Positions 1-9,741 of a stretch of DNA of 36,917 nt are shown here, piece after piece. Source of the stretch: CAYXVU01 sp964468725 (GTDB taxonomy: Bacteria; Acidobacteriota; Blastocatellia; UBA7656). The notes below the pieces were generated by a model. That model saw only the letters and a list, made by a program, of their open reading frames with translations. It was not told the origin of the DNA and did no database searches. The first letter of the stretch is position 1. The number at the start of each line of letters is the position of its first letter. The DNA lies in assembly GCA_964468725.1 (NCBI GenBank), contig CAYXVU010000034.1, positions 1-36,917 on the forward strand, given 5' to 3'. The position numbers and the translations under genes were made by a program.

Positions 1-67
1 CAGACTCGTAGAGAGAAACCTACAGCTTACGGTTGGCGCAGCCTTTGGAGTGCGGCGGCTCGACGCC

Positions 68-250
68 GCTTTTCCGACTCTTATAACGCTCGCTTACGAA
101 AAGAGAGCCAACTTCACACCGCTTTTCCGATTCTCATAACGCTCGCTTACAAAAAGAGAGCCAACCTCGCATCGCTTTCCCAATCTTTGTAACGCTCGCT
201 TACGAAAAGAGCGCCATCTAGCACGGCTTCTATTTTTCCCTAACCGCTCG
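68..250. repeat. Tandem ~53-bp repeat, three copies plus a degenerate fourth
   Basis: Units begin at 68, 121 and 174 (53 bp apart). A decayed copy starts near 226. Each unit runs from CTTTTCCGA-like sequence through a conserved AACGCTCGCTTAC core to GAAAAGAGAGCCA-like sequence. Copies differ at scattered positions. No credible gene overlaps them, so this is intergenic repeat DNA of unknown role. The rest of 1-449 (about 250-449) holds nothing I can identify. Confidence 0.75.
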
Positions 251-449
251 CTTGTCGAAGGTTGGCCAAAGCGGCGCGGGGCCCCGCACTCCAAAAGCGG
301 CATCGTTCGGTTTTCACCGATCCGAATGCGAGCGAGGCTGCATCCCAAACAGCAACTCTTTCGACCGACCGCCGCGATCAAAACGAGCCGCAGCGGTATG
401 ATTCGCTGCGGCTCGTCAGCATTTCGAAGTGCTTTCGCATTGCTTCGCT

Positions 450-3400
450 TTAGAAGTTGAACTTCAGACCGAATTGAATTTCGCGCGCCCGACGCGTAGC
501 AAAGACTTGCCCGAACTGCGAAGCCGTCTTCAAGAACTCTTCCAAACTCGTGAAGGCGATGTTATTGGGCGCCAGATTGGGCACGGTCTGGAAGATGTCG
601 CTCACCGTCGTGCGGTTGAAGATGTTGAAGAACTCGGCGCGGAACTGGATGCGATAGCTTTCGCCCCAACGCCAGTTTTTGCCGATGTTCAAATCCGTGT
701 TGTAGACATTCTCGAATCGGAAGGGCGCGCGCCCCGACGTTCCGAGCGTGCCGACTGCCGACGGAATGAAGGCCAGCGGGTTGATGTAGTATGGGTTGCG
801 AGTCGTGCCATCTTTCGGCACATTGGAAAACGGATCGCTGACAAGATCAGGGCGAGTGCCGCGCGGCCCCGGCCCCGTGCCTTGCACAACGCGGTTGAGC
901 GGCAAGCCGGTCATTGCCGTCGTGATGCCTGAAACCTGCCAGCCGCCGAAGACGTGCTCCAAGACCGGCGCAGCCATAAATCCTGATTTCGGATAGGGCA
1001 CTTCGTAGACATAGCTCGCCGTGAAGACGTGGGTGCGGTCAAACCGGGCTACGGCGCGTTCGAGCCCAAAGTTATTGCGTACTTGCGGCAAGTCAACTGA
1101 ATCGCGGTCATTGGTGGAATCGGTGAGATTCTTCGACCAAGTATAGGACAACTGCGCCGACAACCCGTGCGTTTGCTGCAAGCGGAAGGCACTCACCAAA
1201 GCGTGATAGCGGAAGTTGGCTGTCGTTTGCCGGTCGGTGATCGTCGTGTAGCCGCGAAACGGACGCGCGAGGTTGATGCAGTTGTTGGGATTGTTGGCGG
1301 CATTGAGCGCCGGATCGCAACCGGCTACGCCGCGCGATACGGCGAGAATCTCATCCGGCGTCGGCGCATTGATGTCTACCGGACGCGTTTGGTGATTGCC
1401 GCCCGAACCGAGATAGCCGACTTCGAAAGCCATCGCGCGCCCCATCTGCCGTTGAATCGTCAGATTCCATTGCTGCGTGATGGGTGTGATGAAGGGATTC
1501 GAAGTAGTAATCAACGAGCGCGGCGCAACAGTTCCCGGCGGCGCTCCGGATGCCGGATTGCTATAGAGAATCGGCGTGGCAACCGTACCCGACAGACTGA
1601 CCGAGTTATTGAACGGCGGATTGACGAAGGTGTTCTGTTCCAAAATGCCGATCAACACCTGATCGTAGTAGATGCCATAGCCGCCGCGAATCACCGTGCG
1701 CTCTGCGCCGCCGGTGATCTTCGACAAAAAGCCATTGGCCGCCGCCGGACTCCAAGCAAAGCCGAAACGCGGCGCGAGGTTGTTCTTGTCAAGCTCTTGT
1801 ACGCGACGACCGAAGGGCGAATTCTCATCGCCGATGATGATGCCGTTGAGCAAGTCGCCCGTGCCGCGCACAAACGCCGAGCAGGTCACATTGGCGCATT
1901 GCGGCGCGAATGCCCGGTTGTAACGCTCCGGCAAGAAGGCGGTCAGCACATCATTGGTATCCACGGGCAAGCGAAACAACTGATAGCGCACGCCGTAATC
2001 GAGTTGCAGATTCGGCCTCGCCTTCCACGTATCTTGCGCATAGACTTCCGTGCGTCCGAAGCGCAGATGATTGGTGACATCCACTTCCGATTCGCTGTAG
2101 GCGCTGGCGCGGCTTAAGAGAAAGTCGGCCAATCCGATGCCGCTCTGCACTCCTGAGCGCCGGGTCTGCAAACCGGAGAAGGTGAAGCGCCCTTGCGCTT
2201 CATTGGCCGCGTTTTCGTCTTTGCTCTCCCAACTGACATCGCCGCCGAACTTCATCGTATGCGAGCCTTTCACCCAGGTCAGATTGTATTTTGGGTTGTA
2301 GTTCCGATAGGAGATGTCAAAGAGTTGGCCAGCGCCGAGCGTCGGGAAACCGGTAATCACAATCGTCGGCGGCAGGTTCGAGAGGTTTTGCGGGAAGAGT
2401 TCCGTGTTCGGAATGGCCACATTGTCGCGCGTCCATTGCCCCGCCAGTTCGGTGGTAATGTCGTTGCCCGACATCGAGAAAGTAAACTCGCTGACCACAT
2501 TCGAACCGAAGGTTGAAGCCAAACTCACGGCCAAGACTTGGCCGGGAACATTGGTGTCAGTGGTTGCGATGTTGGGAACTGTGACCCCGAAAAACAGACC
2601 GCCCTGTTCGCGGGTCTGACTGAGGTCGTGCGTATAGCGCCCCATCAGGCGATGGTCGGAGTTGATGTTGTGATCAATGCGAAGGGTCTCTTGCCGCGTG
2701 TTATTGATGTTCGGAGTCGCCGCCACAAAGCGATCCGGGTCACGCCCCGGCGTGGCCGATGGCAAGGTCGGTTCCGGATAGAGGTTCAGAACCGCTAAGG
2801 CCACCGGATCAATGCGCCCGGCGGGAATGGTGCGATTGGCGAACTCCGTACCGCTGACCGGATCGAAGATGCGCACGCTGCTTTGCGAAAAATCGCCGCG
2901 TCGCTCTCTCAGCGTCGGCACGGTGATGGTGCTTTCCGTCGGTTGGCGGATGATGCGCCGCCATTCCTGCGAGAAGAAGAAGAAGGTCTTATCGCCGCCG
3001 CGCGGATAGGCTTTCGGAATCCAGACCGGGCCGCCGATGTTGTAGCCGAAGTTGTTATAGCGCAACGTCGGTCGCGGCGAGCGCTCGTCGCCGCAATTCC
3101 TGCCCAACGGCGCAACCGAGCCATCATCACAAAAACGCCCCTGCGCGTTATTGAGAAAGTTGTTGGCATTGAGTTTGTCGTTGCGGAAGAACTCATACAA
3201 GCCGCCGTGAAATTCACGCCCGCCGCCGCGCGTGACGACATTGACGACGCCGCCCGAGGCGCGCCCGAATTCTGCTGTCGGCACTGAGGTGATGATGCGA
3301 AACTCTTGAATCGAGTCTACGGTCGGCGTCGAAAGCAGAGTGATATTCGACCCTACGTCCACATTCGAGACGCCGTCCACCAGATAGTTGGTCGAGTTGC

Positions 3401-3965
3401 GGCGATTGCCTGCAATGACAATATTGGTCGTGCTGGTCAAGCCGACGCCGATCTCCGCGCTATCATCGGTCGTCACGCCGGGAACCAGCGTCACGAGTTG
3501 CAAGAAGTTGCGATTGTTGAGCGGAATCTCGACGACTTTACGATTGTCAATCACATCACCGACTGTCGGCGTAGATTGCACGATAGGCACATCGGCGTTG
3601 ACCGTAATCGTTTCGCTAACCGCCCCGGCTTCTAAAGTGATGTTGATCGTCTTTTTGTCGTTGACGAAGAGTTCAATGCGTTTATTGACATACTCTTTGA
3701 AGCCTTGCACCTTGACCGCCAAGTCATAGATGCCCGGCAACACCGAAGGCAGCGCGTAATAGCCATCATCACCCGATTTGGCAGTTCGCACCTCTCCAGT
3801 CTGTAAATTCGTAAGCGTAATCTCTGCGTCGGGAATGACTGCGCCTGACGAATCAGTGATTTGGCCGCTGATTCGCGCCGTCGTTTCCTGCGCCAAGACG
3901 CTGACGTTTGCCATCAACAGCAGCGCGATGGCAAGCAGCGCACACGGCCTCAGTACCTTTGACAT
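450..3965 (-). CDS. TonB-dependent receptor, Oar-like, with carboxypeptidase-regulatory-like domain
   Basis: Protein of 1171 residues. An N-terminal signal peptide (about residues 1-25, ending VLAQ) is followed by a carboxypeptidase-regulatory-like beta-sandwich (about 28-115), a plug-like region (about 120-265, including a YLVDG segment and a GGVVNVVTRGG segment), and a long C-terminal beta-barrel ending in FNF, the aromatic C-terminus expected of outer-membrane barrels. A strong AGGAGG ribosome-binding site precedes the ATG. The family sits in the outer membrane and imports substrates using TonB energy. It lies downstream of, and on the same strand as, the kinase, symporter and AmiE-NamZ genes, about 160 nt after the last. 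I infer, but cannot show, that it imports peptidoglycan fragments or related glycans. Acidobacteria carry many paralogues, so the substrate is uncertain. Confidence 0.9.
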   Translation of the reverse strand: MSKVLRPCALLAIALLLMANVSVLAQETTARISGQITDSSGAVIPDAEITLTNLQTGEVRTAKSGDDGYYALPSVLPGIYDLAVKVQGFKEYVNKRIELFVNDKKTINITLEAGAVSETITVNADVPIVQSTPTVGDVIDNRKVVEIPLNNRNFLQLVTLVPGVTTDDSAEIGVGLTSTTNIVIAGNRRNSTNYLVDGVSNVDVGSNITLLSTPTVDSIQEFRIITSVPTAEFGRASGGVVNVVTRGGGREFHGGLYEFFRNDKLNANNFLNNAQGRFCDDGSVAPLGRNCGDERSPRPTLRYNNFGYNIGGPVWIPKAYPRGGDKTFFFFSQEWRRIIRQPTESTITVPTLRERRGDFSQSSVRIFDPVSGTEFANRTIPAGRIDPVALAVLNLYPEPTLPSATPGRDPDRFVAATPNINNTRQETLRIDHNINSDHRLMGRYTHDLSQTREQGGLFFGVTVPNIATTDTNVPGQVLAVSLASTFGSNVVSEFTFSMSGNDITTELAGQWTRDNVAIPNTELFPQNLSNLPPTIVITGFPTLGAGQLFDISYRNYNPKYNLTWVKGSHTMKFGGDVSWESKDENAANEAQGRFTFSGLQTRRSGVQSGIGLADFLLSRASAYSESEVDVTNHLRFGRTEVYAQDTWKARPNLQLDYGVRYQLFRLPVDTNDVLTAFLPERYNRAFAPQCANVTCSAFVRGTGDLLNGIIIGDENSPFGRRVQELDKNNLAPRFGFAWSPAAANGFLSKITGGAERTVIRGGYGIYYDQVLIGILEQNTFVNPPFNNSVSLSGTVATPILYSNPASGAPPGTVAPRSLITTSNPFITPITQQWNLTIQRQMGRAMAFEVGYLGSGGNHQTRPVDINAPTPDEILAVSRGVAGCDPALNAANNPNNCINLARPFRGYTTITDRQTTANFRYHALVSAFRLQQTHGLSAQLSYTWSKNLTDSTNDRDSVDLPQVRNNFGLERAVARFDRTHVFTASYVYEVPYPKSGFMAAPVLEHVFGGWQVSGITTAMTGLPLNRVVQGTGPGPRGTRPDLVSDPFSNVPKDGTTRNPYYINPLAFIPSAVGTLGTSGRAPFRFENVYNTDLNIGKNWRWGESYRIQFRAEFFNIFNRTTVSDIFQTVPNLAPNNIAFTSLEEFLKTASQFGQVFATRRAREIQFGLKFNF

Positions 3966-4127
3966 AATGGACTCCTCCTGAAAGTGAAGTGATCAGCAGA
4001 ATGAAACCGAGTTAGGTGGCAAGCGCCGGGGGTGAGAAGAAAAAGGTGAAGATGATCGTTCTCCTTCTCCTCTTCCTTCGTCACCTCTTTCCTCTGCCCT
4101 GACATCTAAATCCCTGACGCCGGACAC
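3966..4127. other. Intergenic spacer between AmiE-NamZ and the TonB receptor
   Basis: Purine/pyrimidine-rich sequence followed by CCTGACATCT and CCTGACGCC-GGACACCT near 4096-4130. These resemble the GTGTCAGG elements at about 9590 and 33080. No gene, promoter or terminator is convincing here. Confidence 0.5.
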
Positions 4128-6676
4128 CTAATAAAGCAAATACTTTCGTCTGACGGCGGCAAACTGCGCGAGTCCGCTTTGCCAAGTGGCGCTGATCTCG
4201 AACGGGCGTTTGTCCCCTTTGAGCGCGGCCAGCGTCGCGCGATTGGCCAACAGACGAAGATAGTCATCCGCTCTCCACACCTCGCGGTGCAGATTGTGGA
4301 TGGAATACGCGATCTCGATGCCGGTCGCTACCGGGCGAAAGGCATCGCGGTTGGTGATGATGATATTGACCCCATTACATTCTTCGCCCGCAAACTTCGA
4401 CGACTTCGGCGTAAAGCGCACCGGCACGAAGCGCACGCCTGCCAACCCCGCGCGGTTCAACTGCTCGGCCAATCTCCCGCCGTCAAGCCAAGGCGCACCG
4501 ATAATCTCAAACGGCGTGTCGGTTCCCCGCCCGACGGAAAGGTTCGTCGTCTCCAACAATCCGATGCCGGGATAGAGCAAGGCTTGCGTCAGGCTACGCA
4601 TATTCGGCGACGGATTGACCCAGGTCAACGATGTGCCATCGAAAAAGTCTGCGCGCCGCCATCCTTCCATCTTGATGATGTGGAGATCGGCATTGATGCC
4701 ACGCTCTCGATTAAAGAGTTGCGCCAACTCGCCCACCGTCATCCCATGACGCACCGGAATGGTGTAATAAGAGGTAAACGAATAGGCGGCCTGCGCTGTC
4801 AGTTCGGCATCGGCAACCGGGCCTTCGATGTCGTAACCGTTAATCGGGTTGGGTCGGTCGAGAACGACAAATTTCAACTTGCGCTTTGCCGCCTCTTCCA
4901 TCGCATAGGCGCAGGTTGCAATGTAGGTGTAAAACCGCGCGCCGATGTCTTGAATATCAAAGACCAAGGTATCCGCGTCTTTCAACATCTCGTCGGTCGG
5001 GCGACGCTGATTTTTGTCATAGAGACTGAATACCGGCAGCCCGGTCTTTTCATCGCGCGTGCTGGTGACGTGCGCGTCTTCGAGTCCGCGCAACCCGTGT
5101 TCGGGCGAAAAGAGGGCGACGAGTTTCAGATTCTTTGCCGCCGCCAGCAGATCAATCGTCGAACGCCCATCGCGGTCGCGCCCGGTGTGATTAGTGATGA
5201 GCGCAACCCGGCGACCGGCCAACTGTTTGAACTCATCGCGCGCCAGCACATCAATGCCTGTCAGTACCGGATGCAGCAATCCCGAAGGCACGCCCCGATT
5301 GATAGCCGCGCGCGGGATTTCCTGCTCGTTGCGCGGCGGCGCTTTCAATCGCTCGGCCAGCGGGCGCTCCGACTCGGTAATCGCGCCCGCAACGATGGAG
5401 GCGACGAACGAACGCAAACGCGTAACATCGCCTTTGCCATTCGGATGTACGCGATTGGTGAGCAAGATGACGAAACTCTCGCTCGCCGGATCGAGCCAGA
5501 TGCTCGTGCCTGTGAATCCCGTATGGCCGAACGTACCGACCGGATAGAGGTCGCCGCGATTCGAAGAAAAAGAGGTATTCACATCCCAGCCGATGCCGCG
5601 CATCTGCGAAGTCGGCAAATTTTGCGCGCTCGTCATGCGCTCGATGGTGTAGGGCGCAAGAATGCGTTTGCCCGCGTACTGGCCGCCATTCAAGATCATC
5701 TGGCAATAGACGGCAACATCATCGGCATTGGAAAAGAGTCCGGCATGCCCGGCGACGCCGCCCAATTCGTAGGCGCGTGGGTCATGCACTTCGCCGCGCA
5801 TCCAACGACCTTCGCGCTGTTCAGTNNNNNNNNNNNNNNNNNNNNNNNNNNNNNNNNNNNNNNNNNNNNNNNNNNNNNNNNNNNNNNNNNNNNNNNNNNN
5901 NNNNNNNNNNNNNNNNNNNNNNNNNGATTGAACATCGTATTCGTCATTCCGAGCGGCGCGAAGATATTCTCTTTGGCGAAGCGGTCGAGCGGTTTACCCG
6001 ACACCCTGCGAATCAGTTCGGCAGCAACGATGTAACCGACATCGGAGTAAACAAAGCGCGTGCCCGGTTCATAGCTCGGCTGCAATTCGTAGATCAGGTC
6101 GAACGGTTTGACCGTCGTGCCGACATAATCGGCAATCTCATTGTCCGGCACAAAGCCTGCGCGATGGGTAAGCAGTTGTTCAATCGTCACCCGCTCTTTA
6201 CCGAATTTGCCGAACTCCGGGATGTAGCGCGCAACCGGGTCGGCGAGGCTGACTTGCCCGCGCTCAACCAGAATCATCATCGCCGTCGCCGTCGCCAGCA
6301 CTTTTGTAAGCGAGGCGAGATCGAAGATCGTATCAATGGTCATCGGCTCTGCTTTCGGTTCGAGAGCGCGATGGCCAAACGCTTTGCGATAGACGATGCG
6401 CCCTTTGCGCGCCACCAGAACGACCGCGCCGGGCGTCTCTTTGCGCTCGATGGACTGGCGCACGGCTTCATCAATCTGCGCCAGCCGCTCGCTCATCATG
6501 CCGACCGTTTCGGGGGCGGCCTCTCTCAGCATCTGCGGCATTGACGGGTTGCCGCGACGCGATGAATTTTGCTGAAGCGCAAAGGCAGGTAGAGCAGCAG
6601 TCAGCAGCCAGAGCGCCAGCAAACTTGCCAGCCATCGAAGCCGAGTCTCTTTCTTGCTTGCGATCATCTCTCTCAT
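4128..6676 (-). CDS. namZ: AmiE-like serine hydrolase fused to NamZ exo-N-acetylmuramidase (DUF1343), interrupted by a gap
   Basis: One gene broken by 100 N at 5826-5925. The frames on the two sides do not match across 100 bases, so the true gap is another length. The N-terminal part has a signal peptide (about residues 10-34) and a beta-lactamase/AmiE-like fold with S122-L-T-K125 and Y210-S-D. Beyond the gap, the RGEVHDPRAYELGGVAGHAG region and an HTG motif complete that domain. The C-terminal ~400 residues are a NamZ/DUF1343 domain (GH171), recognised by ITNHTGRD, FSPEHGLRG, DIQDIGARFYTY and DRPNPING. In Bacillus subtilis, AmiE (amidase on MurNAc-L-Ala) and NamZ (removes terminal MurNAc from glycan chains) are separate enzymes of one recycling operon. 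Here they are fused, which fits coupled periplasmic trimming. The symporter stop lies 15 nt upstream. Start is ATG 6676 or 6667. Confidence 0.88.
5826..5925. other. Assembly gap (100 N placeholder) inside the AmiE-NamZ gene
   Basis: Exactly 100 N. The upstream frame (ATG 6676) and downstream frame (stop 4128) agree only if the true gap length is 2 modulo 3, so 100 is not its real size. Confidence 0.97.
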
Positions 6677-6691
6677 CGTCAGTCTGCGAGG

Positions 6692-8149
6692 TTACACTTC
6701 TGAAGTTTCAACAACCGGCTCGCGTTCGAGCAGTACGCTCATCACGTAGCCAACGATAAAGGTCGTCGCCGAACCGATCAAGGTGTACCACTGCCACGAC
6801 ACATTGACGCGCGCCCACACATAGGTCATCACCACGATGCCCGTGATGATGCCGATCAAAGCGCCGGTCTGCCGCACGCGCTTGGTCAGCGTGCCCAAAA
6901 AGAAGAGTCCGAGTATCGGACCATTAGTAAACGATGCGATAGAAAGCACCGTGTCCACAATGCGCTTATCTTTGCCGATGACAAACAACGCCGTGATGAT
7001 TTGCACGACGCCCCATACCGCCGTCATCACGTGCGAAAACTTCATGTAATGCGCTTCCGACCGATTGGGGGCGACCAGCGGTTGATAAAAATCGGTGAGC
7101 GATGTCGAAGCCAGCGCATTGAGCGACGAAGACATCGCCGCCGCCAACATGGCGGCAATGACCAATCCGACAACTCCGACCGGCAGTTCGTTGACGATAA
7201 AATGCGAAAAGACACGATCTGCGCTCAAGCCTTCCGGCAAAATCTGATTCTGCTGGTAGAAGACAAAGAGCATCACCCCAATCAGCAAAAACATGACGAA
7301 CTGCGCGAAGACGACGACGCCACTGGTCAGGAGCGCCGTCGCTGCTTGTCGCGGCCCTTTGCTGCACAAATAGCGTTGCACCATGTACTGGTCTGTGCCG
7401 TGCGTCGAAGTGGTCAAAAACGCGCCGCCGATCACACCCGCCCAAAAGGTATAGCTGCGCGCCAACTCGAAGGTGAAATCAAAGAGCTGAAACTTGTTGA
7501 ACTGAGCGCCGACGGCAACGACTTCCGACCAGCCGCCTTGAATATGCTCCGCCAAAATCCACGCGGCGACCAGAGCGCCGAGATTATAAATCGCCAACTG
7601 CACGACCTCGATCCAGATGACCGCCGTGATGCCGCCCAGATAGGTGAAGAAGATCATCACCAACCCGATAATCAGAATGGATTGCCAATCGGCCAACCCG
7701 GTCAACGCCACCAGCGGAATCGCTGTCGCATAAATCCGCACCCCATCCGACAGCGAGCGCGTCACCAAAAAGAGCGAAGCCGCCGCGCGTTTGACGCGAC
7801 CGCCGAAGCGCCGATCTAAAATCTGATAGACCGTAAACAGTTCACCGCGAAAATAGAGCGGCACAAAGAGCGCGACAATCACCAACCGACCGACCAAGTA
7901 GCCAATAGCCAATTGCAAAAAAGTGAAGTTGCCATTCGCCGCATACGAAAAAGCGGGCACACTGATAAAGGTGACGACAGAGGTTTCGGTTGCGACGATT
8001 GACGCAGCTACCGCCCACCACGGCACATCCCGATCAGAGAGAAAGTAATCGCGCGTATCTCTCTGTTTACGACTGAAAAACCAGCCGAGCAACAACACGC
8101 CCGCCAGATAGGCAAAGATGACGATGAGATCAAGCGCACGGAGTTGCAT
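6692..8149 (-). CDS. Sodium:solute symporter (SSS family)
   Basis: Protein of 485 residues made almost entirely of hydrophobic helices (about 13), the usual size for the SSS family. Typical segments are the first helix followed by the RDYFLSDR loop, WWAVAASIVATETS, and the later GTDQYMVQRYL stretch. The family moves sugars, amino acids or sialic-acid-like solutes across the inner membrane with sodium. It lies between the kinase gene and the AmiE-NamZ gene, with 15 nt to the latter, so co-transcription is likely. From this context I infer transport of an amino sugar such as MurNAc or of a MurNAc-containing product. Substrate specificity cannot be read from the sequence. Confidence 0.9.
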   Translation of the reverse strand: MQLRALDLIVIFAYLAGVLLLGWFFSRKQRDTRDYFLSDRDVPWWAVAASIVATETSVVTFISVPAFSYAANGNFTFLQLAIGYLVGRLVIVALFVPLYFRGELFTVYQILDRRFGGRVKRAAASLFLVTRSLSDGVRIYATAIPLVALTGLADWQSILIIGLVMIFFTYLGGITAVIWIEVVQLAIYNLGALVAAWILAEHIQGGWSEVVAVGAQFNKFQLFDFTFELARSYTFWAGVIGGAFLTTSTHGTDQYMVQRYLCSKGPRQAATALLTSGVVVFAQFVMFLLIGVMLFVFYQQNQILPEGLSADRVFSHFIVNELPVGVVGLVIAAMLAAAMSSSLNALASTSLTDFYQPLVAPNRSEAHYMKFSHVMTAVWGVVQIITALFVIGKDKRIVDTVLSIASFTNGPILGLFFLGTLTKRVRQTGALIGIITGIVVMTYVWARVNVSWQWYTLIGSATTFIVGYVMSVLLEREPVVETSEV

Positions 8150-8399
8150 GAGCCTTCAGACCGCAGATTATTGAATTCGGAATGCGGATTCTAATCCCCC
8201 TCACAACAATCCGCAATCAGACGGCAGTCAGGCGCTGCCGGTTGCCAGTTATAGAGATCAAAGATCAAAGACGACAAGTTGAAGGTCACAGGTCACAGGT
8301 TGAAGGTCGAAGGTCGAAGGTGAGAAGGTCGCCGCCCGCTATCGTTCTGGGTCACCCTATCATCCCATCATCCCTTCTCCCCTGTTTCTCGTCATCCCT
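8150..8399. repeat. Low-complexity intergenic region with GAAGGTC-type direct repeats
   Basis: Between the kinase and symporter genes. About 8270-8330 holds several direct copies of GAAGGTC / CACAGGT. About 8350-8400 is pyrimidine-rich with ATCCC repeats. No coding potential is visible. It separates two genes that otherwise look co-transcribed. Confidence 0.5.
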
Positions 8400-9425
8400 T
8401 CATTCTTTCATCGTTGCGTTCCACTGTTGTGCGATCTTGACAGCACCGATAGTCGGCGGAAAGAGTGGCTTGCCGATCTCTGCCTGCGGTGCGACTTGCA
8501 GAATCGTTTGCCGGAGTGGCGTCAGCACGAACTCTTCGGCATTAAAGACACTGCCGATACAGGCGACGCGAAAGGTTTGATCTTGCAGGTGCAGTTTGCG
8601 AATTACGGAGACGGCGAGAGCGCCCAACTCCTCTCCTGCTTTTCGCAGCAGCGACGATGCGACCGGGTCGCCCGCCTGCGCGGCTTGCGATACCAGTTCG
8701 GCCAGCGATGCGATTTCGACCTTTTCACAATCGCTGTTATAGAGCACGCCGGGCAAGTCTGCGGGTTGAGTGACGCCCAACCGCTCGCAGATCAGTCTGG
8801 TCAGCCTGGTCTCCGGCTGACGGCCATCGAACGAAGCGATGACAGCGCGCAGCGCCTGTCGGGCAATATCATAGCCCGAACCTTCGTCGCTCAACAGCGG
8901 GCCGAGGCCGCCGGAGCGCGCTTCTTCACCCGCTCCATTGATGCCCATCGCAATCGAACCCGTGCCCGCGATAACAATCACGCCCGGCTTGCCATCAAGA
9001 GCGCCAGTCAGCGCCGCGCTGGCATCGGTGATGAGTTTGAGATGGCCAATCCCGAAGGCTTCATCGAGTTGCTCTTTCATCACCTCGTAATGAATCGGAT
9101 GGCTGACCCCAGCAAGCGCAAAGCAGGCCGCCGTTAGATCGCCAACTTCAATCCCGGCTTGCACGCAGGCATCGCGCACCGCCAGTTCGAGGTTGACCAA
9201 CGCTTCCGCCAGTCCAACCCGTACGGGATTGGACGCGCCGCTTTGGCCTTCGCCAAGAATGCGATGGGTCGAGTCGGTAATGAGAGCGCGGGTGTGAGTG
9301 CCGCCGCCATCCACACCGAGAAAATAGGCCTCGTGTGCGTCTTGCATCGTACAATAAGGTTTGATTGCCGAAGCTGATTTGAGCGGCGGGGCAGGCTCTA
9401 AACAAGACGAATCCAATTTTGACAT
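8400..9425 (-). CDS. BadF/BadG/BcrA/BcrD-type sugar kinase (N-acetylglucosamine or MurNAc kinase, MurK-like)
   Basis: Protein of 341 residues with the ASKHA kinase fold. The phosphate-1 motif is GVDGGGTHT (residues 37-45). Further motifs are VIAGTGSIAMG and GGLGPLLSDEGSGYDI, typical of GlcNAc kinases of the BadF family. These enzymes phosphorylate N-acetylglucosamine and, in MurK, also N-acetylmuramic acid in the cytoplasm. Its place upstream of a symporter and an AmiE-NamZ fusion supports a role in cell-wall sugar salvage. The annotated ATG has a GGAAAG-like ribosome-binding site. A second ATG at 9347 (residue 27) sits nearer the usual family start, so the first 26 residues may not be translated. 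Confidence 0.87.
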   Translation of the reverse strand: MSKLDSSCLEPAPPLKSASAIKPYCTMQDAHEAYFLGVDGGGTHTRALITDSTHRILGEGQSGASNPVRVGLAEALVNLELAVRDACVQAGIEVGDLTAACFALAGVSHPIHYEVMKEQLDEAFGIGHLKLITDASAALTGALDGKPGVIVIAGTGSIAMGINGAGEEARSGGLGPLLSDEGSGYDIARQALRAVIASFDGRQPETRLTRLICERLGVTQPADLPGVLYNSDCEKVEIASLAELVSQAAQAGDPVASSLLRKAGEELGALAVSVIRKLHLQDQTFRVACIGSVFNAEEFVLTPLRQTILQVAPQAEIGKPLFPPTIGAVKIAQQWNATMKE

Positions 9426-9741
9426 AACGACTTTCCGAACCTCGGACTCTTACACCACAGGGGCACGGTGGGTGACAGCGTCCGCGCAAGCTGTCGGCTT
9501 GCGACTGATTCGGTTATAGTCGCAAATCCACAGGTTGTACAACGAATTGTTTTTATCGTTACGATAACGATCTGTAACAGGTGTCAGCTTATTGGGGTAA
9601 GGTGTCAGAAGTTAGGAGAGAGAGGTGAGCAAGGATCAATTGCCGAGCGGGGATTGATGGCTTTCCTCCTGCGTTAGTTTCCCTCTTCCCATCCTGACAC
9701 CGGCAATCCGACACCAATAACCGATCCTCTGTAACCGGATT
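9426..9741. promoter_or_regulatory. Divergent control region between the sugar kinase and the LysR regulator
   Basis: A 316-bp region with no gene. It contains the palindrome at 9553-9567. It also has an inverted-repeat element whose arms lie at 9589-9608 (TTATTGG...GGTGTCAG) and 9694-9720 (CTGACACC...CCAATAA). Divergent LysR genes commonly control the gene facing them. Confidence 0.55.
9553..9567. promoter_or_regulatory. Probable LysR-type operator palindrome
   Basis: Perfect inverted repeat TTATCGT-T-ACGATAA. The inner 13 bases fit the LysR-family T-N11-A box with dyad symmetry. It lies between the divergent lysR-family gene (start 9742) and the kinase gene (start 9425). Assignment to this regulator is inferred from position. 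Confidence 0.55.

Noticed and set aside
68..250. CRISPR array
   Set aside because: The whole 53-bp unit is repeated, with mismatches throughout and no variable spacers; no cas genes.
1167..2117. Plus-strand open frame opposite the first TonB receptor
   Set aside because: Antisense shadow, Arg-rich with no recognisable domain.
4179..6035. Long plus-strand open frame opposite the AmiE-NamZ gene
   Set aside because: It is antisense to a clearly recognised protein, crosses the N gap and has no domain. It arises from the GC bias of the real gene.
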